Below are positions 59,748-64,000 of a DNA stretch of 64,000 bases, one piece after another. Within the stretch, counting starts at the first letter, position 1; every line of letters starts with the position of its first letter. The notes beneath the pieces were generated by a model. It did not search any database, was not told the DNA's origin, and saw only the letters and a list, made by a program, of their open reading frames with translations. The DNA is taken from positions 2,163,734-2,227,733 of the forward strand of contig NW_009799100.1 in assembly GCF_000213175.1 (NCBI RefSeq). Direction: 5' to 3'. This DNA is from Neurospora tetrasperma FGSC 2508 (taxonomy: Eukaryota > Ascomycota > Sordariomycetes > Sordariales > Sordariaceae). The position numbers were made by a program, and so were the translations under genes.

Positions 59748-60286
59748 AGCGAGGCGCCGGTGGTTACACAAGATGGTCTCGGTTATGGAAGGGAAATCGC
59801 TTCACATGGAACTGTTTTTCATCGAAGGATCAAAAGGCATACGATGACAGCAATGATTGAAATGAAACAAAAACTGATAATCGATCTCTTCTGACGATGC
59901 ATCCTGCAAATTCCTCCCGTCGTTCTTCCGTCGTCGCGGTTGAAGATGGAGCAGGGAGTATGGCGCAAGGGTCTTTCACCCAAAACTAAAGTTTGCACTA
60001 AGGTAGTCTCTAGGCCCACTGAGCCCACTTTCACCGGTGCGGGAGCTTGAGAGCTCCACTAGGTACGCCGAGGATGTTCTCCACCAGGTCCCCCTTACGA
60101 GGCCGCCAGCTGGCGCCGGTCCGGGGGGAATGCGGAAAATATTGTCGAAACGGGGAATTGCCAATCTTTCAATCGGCCGGCTGCTCCAGATTCTCAGGTG
60201 CTGTGAGTACGGATCCCCGGCGCGATCTCACTCATTGACAAGGCGCGTTCCCTCCCGTCCTTCGTATACCCACCAGATCCGGCACA
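59748..60286. other. Intergenic between the DJ-1-like and uL23m genes
   Basis: 3' region of the DJ-1-like gene and promoter of uL23m. Nothing else is visible. Confidence 0.55.
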
Positions 60287-61164
60287 ATGGCCTCCGTAGC
60301 GAAAACGGGTGCTGAGGCACTGAGGAATGCCCCCTTTAGGGTGGGCAAGAAGCAGATCTTCCTGTAAGAAAGATATTACCAAATCTGCGATGCGATTACG
60401 CTCGTTATACCTGCACAGTCCGCCTCTCCCTCTCTGCAAAAAGCTCCTGTTCTGTTCCCCTAGAGTTCGTGATATCGCAGACATGACACCCCATCCATCC
60501 GTCTCGTTTACCAGACTTCGGAGCCGGCCCTAACAAAGTGATGTTGACCAACAGGCCAAACCACGTCATCACGTTCGTCCGCCCGCTGCCCAAGCAGCCG
60601 CCTAACCTCGCGACCTTCATCGTCCCCCTCGAGTTCAACAAGCTCGACCTGCGCGACTACCTCTACCATGTCTACAACGTCGAGGTGACGGGTGTCCGCT
60701 CCTTCGTCAACCAGCGCATGCACGAGCAGAGACACGGCGATGTCGGCAACTGGCGCCGCCCCAAGTCGCAAAAGATGATGATCGCCGAGCTGGCCAAGCC
60801 GTTCGTCTGGCCCAAGCCGCCCGCTGAGGATGCCCGCGAAGCATTCGACTACGCCATGTGGAAGAAGCAGAAGACGGCGCAGGAGCAAGATACTAAATTC
60901 CAGGGTATCAGGGCCCAGGGTGAGGTCGTGCCGCCGTCGCAGTTTGAGGTGACCAAGGACCGCAAGGCCATCAAGGCACGGCAGAGCAAGTTCCTCTCGG
61001 GTGAGGAGACATGGGCGCCCGGAAAGGTCAACGCATTTCTGAATTCGAAGATTGTGCCGGTGGAGGAGGGATGGTCCGAAGTAGAAGAGAACCTGCCTTT
61101 GGATGAGTCGGCGGAGGCTGCCGCGGAGGAGAGCAGCAGCAAAAGTTCGGAGACTAGGCAATGA
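60287..61164 (+). CDS. mrp20: Mitochondrial large ribosomal subunit protein uL23m
   Basis: Two exons, 60287-60363 and 60555-61164, give 228 residues (yeast Mrp20 has 263). The N-terminus MASVAKTGAEALRNAPFRVG is basic and lacks a strong presequence, as for many mitoribosomal proteins, and leads into the uL23 fold: FLPNHVITFVRP formed over the splice, then FIVPLEFNKLDLRDYLYHVYNVEVTGVRSFV. A mitochondria-specific extension contains KPFVWPKPPAEDAREAFD and SGEETWAPGKVNAFLNSKIVP. uL23 sits by the peptide exit tunnel in the mitochondrial matrix. The C-terminal 25 residues are Glu/Ser-rich. The gene converges on the METTL4-like gene with about 295 bp between stops. Confidence 0.93.
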
Positions 61165-61459
61165 ATATGAGGGCCAGCCTTCTTGACTGTGTTGCACCTA
61201 TTGAATTGGGTTCTGGGCTGAGTAGGGAATGGGTGGGACGAAGGGAAGTGACAGAGCGAGGAAACTTCAATCGTTCATACAAAAAGAAACGATAATCTTG
61301 GAGCGGATAGAACTGGCTTGGCGGGAATCTGATTGTATGATACATGACGCACCTGTTGGACGGGACATTTGCGATTTTACCGTGTAACATGTAGGATACG
61401 ATACAGAAGTAGACCGGGAGCAGCACTAGAAGGCGTTCCGGTTGTCTATACTGCTTGCC

Positions 61460-62635
61460 TCACCGTTCTTTTGATGGAACGGGCAGCCCTTCTTCTTCTT
61501 CTTTTTCCGCAACAAGTTCTACCCAACAACTACGGTGCTGAAATAGCAGACACTGGTCGCCCCAGCTCCACCACCCTGCCGTCAGGTTCCGGGCAAAAAC
61601 CTCCAAAGCTTGATAATCGGGCGGCAGAAGGTCGGCGAACAAACCTCGCAAATTGGGTTTCCTGGAATGGAGGTCCGGCACTGTTACGATGACCTTGGTC
61701 TCTATAGGACTTCGCTTCTTGACACCCGGACCGGTTCCACGTTTCCTCGCGAGCAGAAGTCGTTCCCACGGTTTCCTCCAGGCGCAATCAAGACTCACAA
61801 TGGGCTCTCCGCCGGTGGTCACCTTCAGCCATATCCACTCGCCGATCAATTCGACTTGCCACTCATCGAAGATACCCTTTGGGCATGTGAGAAGCTCGGC
61901 GGCTCGCGCCGAGTTCGTAACCCATACAGCTACGAGACCGTCCTCAGATAAGTGCGATGCGACAGGAATCTGGGAAAGAAGGTCCCTTATAGAGTCCGCG
62001 TCACGCGCCGGTTGGTAGATGCCCCTTTTCCTCTTTGCGGATCGGTTAGGCCAGGGCGGATCCATGAGGATCAGATCAAATTTCTTGGGCGCCGTCGCGA
62101 GAAACTGAGATCTCCGAGACTCCACCGTGCCAAGCAGGTAATGAGATGCCTTTGGAATGGTGTAATGGGAGAGGTCTGGCGGCGCCTCACCAGAGGCATC
62201 GTCAAAGCTTTTGGCATTGTCTGAGACGTCACAAACCTCTCCGTCAGGACCCCGCTTCCCGTTCCGGTTGACTGTCGTCGTTAGGCGATTTATCCTTGGC
62301 AGACAATGACGCGGTAAACACCATTCTCCGTGATAAAAATGCTGAATGTCTTCCAAGGCCGACTCGGCAGCGGAACGGGCCATCAGTTTCGCTATGTGAT
62401 CGGAAGCAGATGGAGCAGCGCTGGCCGGGGATGATCGCGATTTCGACTTGGGCTCCGGAGTCGGAAACGGGGAGGACGGAGGTTCTGCCGAAATCAGGGT
62501 CCGTAGCTTCAGCGGAGTAAGCGCGCCATCATCAAGCTCTCTCGGGAGAAGCTGAGCTTCCTCGATTGAACGAGGCAGATCCAGGAGGAACACTGTTCGA
62601 TTATCGTTGTGATATAGAACAGATGAGTGAACCAT
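61460..62635 (-). CDS. MT-A70 family adenine N6-methyltransferase, METTL4-like
   Basis: A single exon; the first ATG gives 391 residues (62635); the frame is open a further 49 codons upstream but without ATG. The catalytic motif DPPW is at residues 192-195 (FDLILMDPPWPNRSAKRKRGIYQ). It is followed by VAVWVTN, WQVELIGEWIWLKVTTGGEP, PWERLLLARKRG and KPNLRGLFADLLPPDYQALEVFARNLTAGWWSWGDQ, all in the order of METTL4-type MT-A70 enzymes. Members methylate N6 of adenine in DNA or in U2 snRNA using S-adenosylmethionine. The N-terminal 100 residues are Ser/Pro-rich and probably disordered. The tail ends with an acidic run (EKEEEEG). Substrate in fungi is not established; a DNA 6mA or snRNA role are both possible. 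Confidence 0.9.
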   Translation of the reverse strand: MVHSSVLYHNDNRTVFLLDLPRSIEEAQLLPRELDDGALTPLKLRTLISAEPPSSPFPTPEPKSKSRSSPASAAPSASDHIAKLMARSAAESALEDIQHFYHGEWCLPRHCLPRINRLTTTVNRNGKRGPDGEVCDVSDNAKSFDDASGEAPPDLSHYTIPKASHYLLGTVESRRSQFLATAPKKFDLILMDPPWPNRSAKRKRGIYQPARDADSIRDLLSQIPVASHLSEDGLVAVWVTNSARAAELLTCPKGIFDEWQVELIGEWIWLKVTTGGEPIVSLDCAWRKPWERLLLARKRGTGPGVKKRSPIETKVIVTVPDLHSRKPNLRGLFADLLPPDYQALEVFARNLTAGWWSWGDQCLLFQHRSCWVELVAEKEEEEGLPVPSKER

Positions 62636-63611
62636 AATCACTGAACTGATCCGGCCTAGATGGAATAGAGATCTGATCAAACCGGTTGTGTCCGGGCTGG
62701 GGGTGAAGGGACCCCAGTTTGTCACTGCACCCCGCAAAAACAGAAGCAGAGACGGGAGCCGGAGGGCGGAGGGATGATTCAAGTCTAAATCCAGGGCAAG
62801 GAACAGTGGGATTCCCGACTGGTAGTTAGTGGTGCATCCGCCGCAAGGTTCCGTCCAGTCACGATCATGTTGGTTGTGGGGCCGCGTTAATACGGGTAAA
62901 AGGGTCCGAATCTGGCAAAGAAGACGGCGTACGTAACAATCGATAACAATTCAGAAGCCGAGGAAATGGGCGGTCATCAGGCGACGCGCGACAGTACTCG
63001 TTTCGTCGGGGTCGCGTGACCAACACGAATGGTGGCTTCTGCAGATTACTCAGCGCCGCCGTTTCTAGGTATACAGACTCGACAGGTTTTCTTCGGCAAT
63101 CCTCGGCTGGCAGGGACCGGCTGGCCGGGGAATTTGGGAATTTGGAGGTCGAGTGAGTGCATCTCACCCGAAGCGGTGTTGGAGAGAAAATGGGGGAACT
63201 TGAATGTGCCCTCCAAGGATTGTCTTTCCCCGGCTCCGCTACAAAGTGTGTGATGTAATAATCCCAGTACCTGTATCGATCCTCCAAAATACCTTCAGTT
63301 CCTGTAACACACAAGCAACAACAATTCCCCAGACTCAGTTCTGGAACCAGCGCTCCCTTCCCATTCAATTCCGCATCCATTGCCCTCCTATTCTTCCATC
63401 TCGGTGCCGCAACTCTAGGGTTGTGCTTCTGGCTTTTGATCGCAAAGCAAAACCGGCAACTTCTACCGTCGCATCGGCGAGCCCGCACGCATTCACCTAA
63501 AGACTTCTCCGCCGGCAATGCGCTTGTAGAAAGGCGTATTCTCTCTTTCTCCTAGATCGCGATCCTTCGCATACGATATTCTGGGCCCTTTCGAGGCCCG
63601 CGTCAGAGGGA
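62636..63611. other. Divergent intergenic region, METTL4-like and mitochondrial carrier
   Basis: About 976 bp between outward-facing genes. A 217-codon minus frame (63518-62865) overlaps it but is of mixed composition and lacks recognisable motifs; treated as chance. Confidence 0.5.
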
Positions 63612-64000
63612 ATGCCCCCGGCGCTCATCAGCCATGCCTCCATGTCGGGGAGCGCATCAAACGAACCACGAGAGGTAACAGCTGATGCGTTCCGGCTAGG
63701 GGCCAAGATGCAGAAGGAGAGAGGTGAAGCAACGATATGCCCAACAGACGATGAAGCGTCGGTACCGCGGTCCAAGAAGCATTCGAGTTCGCAGAAGAAA
63801 CGGAGTTTGGATTACCTATGGAGATCGGGAGTAGCAGGGGGCTTGGCCGGATGCGCGGTAAGTATTTCCAATTCTATCGGCACTACACTGGTCGCATCTC
63901 GTGCACGCTTTGACGGCGATGGTCGCGACTGACTCTTTTTGTTTGGCAGGCCAAAACCGTTGTCGCACCGCTTGATCGGGTAAAGATCCTATTCCAGGCT
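63612..64000 (+). CDS. Mitochondrial carrier (SLC25), LEU5/SLC25A42-like, 3' end beyond window
   Basis: Two exons are seen, 63612-63857 and 63950-64000 (open at window end), giving 99 residues so far. A Ser/Lys-rich N-terminal extension of about 65 residues precedes SLDYLWRSGVAGGLAGCA, which joins across a 92-nt intron to AKTVVAPLDRVKILFQA. The P-x-D-x-x-[KR] signature (PLDRVK) at the end of the first helix defines the mitochondrial carrier family. The TVVAPLDRVKILFQ wording is closest to the coenzyme A/ADP group (yeast Leu5, human SLC25A42/A16). That sub-assignment is inference from one helix. A second ATG (Met11, 63642) could also be the start. Confidence 0.85.

Noticed and set aside
62865-63518. 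217-codon minus-strand frame upstream of the METTL4-like gene
   Set aside because: Composition is mixed, no motif is seen, and it covers the region that must hold two promoters.

Overview
The window looks like nuclear DNA from a filamentous ascomycete, most likely a sordariomycete near Neurospora or Sordaria. The genes have short introns (mostly 57-120 nt) with GTRNGT donors, CTRAC-type branch points and YAG acceptors. Encoded proteins include a fungal Zn2Cys6 activator with long poly-glutamine, hamartin (Tsc1), Pex7 and a Cue1 homologue. One AT-rich transposon relic carries the mark of repeat-induced point mutation (RIP). Species assignment is inference. All gene models were spliced by eye; each complete model closes in frame from ATG to stop, except one gene with an internal stop.

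Layout. 1-10.97 kb is gene-dense, all on the plus strand: the 3' part of a ZNG1/CobW zinc-chaperone GTPase, the CCR4-NOT subunit NOT2, a Cue1-like ERAD factor, an unrecognised membrane-associated protein, and a mitochondrial DEAD-box helicase of the Mss116 type. 12.0-16.5 kb (minus) is a 1126-residue Zn2Cys6 transcription factor whose first intron contains an 837-base assembly gap bordered by poly-G. 18.4-20.5 kb (minus) is a ZIF1/YCR023C-like major facilitator transporter.

20.5-36.3 kb is a gene-poor island. Its core is a complete but dead hAT transposon (31157-34410) with matching terminal inverted repeats and a perfect 8-bp target-site duplication (GAGGAGAG). Its relic frames are full of stops where CAG/CAA codons would be expected, as RIP produces.

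36.3-45.2 kb (plus) holds a CCDC124/Lso2-type ribosome-associated protein, an E2-fold (UBC) protein lacking a catalytic cysteine, and a 1090-codon gene broken by a single in-frame TAG in a RIP-compatible context. 45.4-64 kb is again dense: a CUE-AlkB-GRF dioxygenase, Pex7, a SigF-like NTF2-like membrane protein, a single-pass membrane protein with an Arg/Ser-rich tail, hamartin, a DJ-1/PfpI protein, mitochondrial ribosomal protein uL23m, a METTL4-like MT-A70 methyltransferase, and the start of a mitochondrial carrier.

Most genes are housekeeping functions with no operon-like coupling. Neighbours are often convergent (helicase/TF, TAG-broken gene/AlkB, Pex7/NTF2-like, uL23m/METTL4) or divergent (AlkB/Pex7, Tsc1/DJ-1, METTL4/carrier). 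The best second looks are the hAT relic, the 12-nt microexon in the ZNG1-like gene, the cysteine-less E2, the lone TAG in the 1090-codon gene, and three genes that begin with 13-14-nt coding exons. I found no convincing new multi-gene system.
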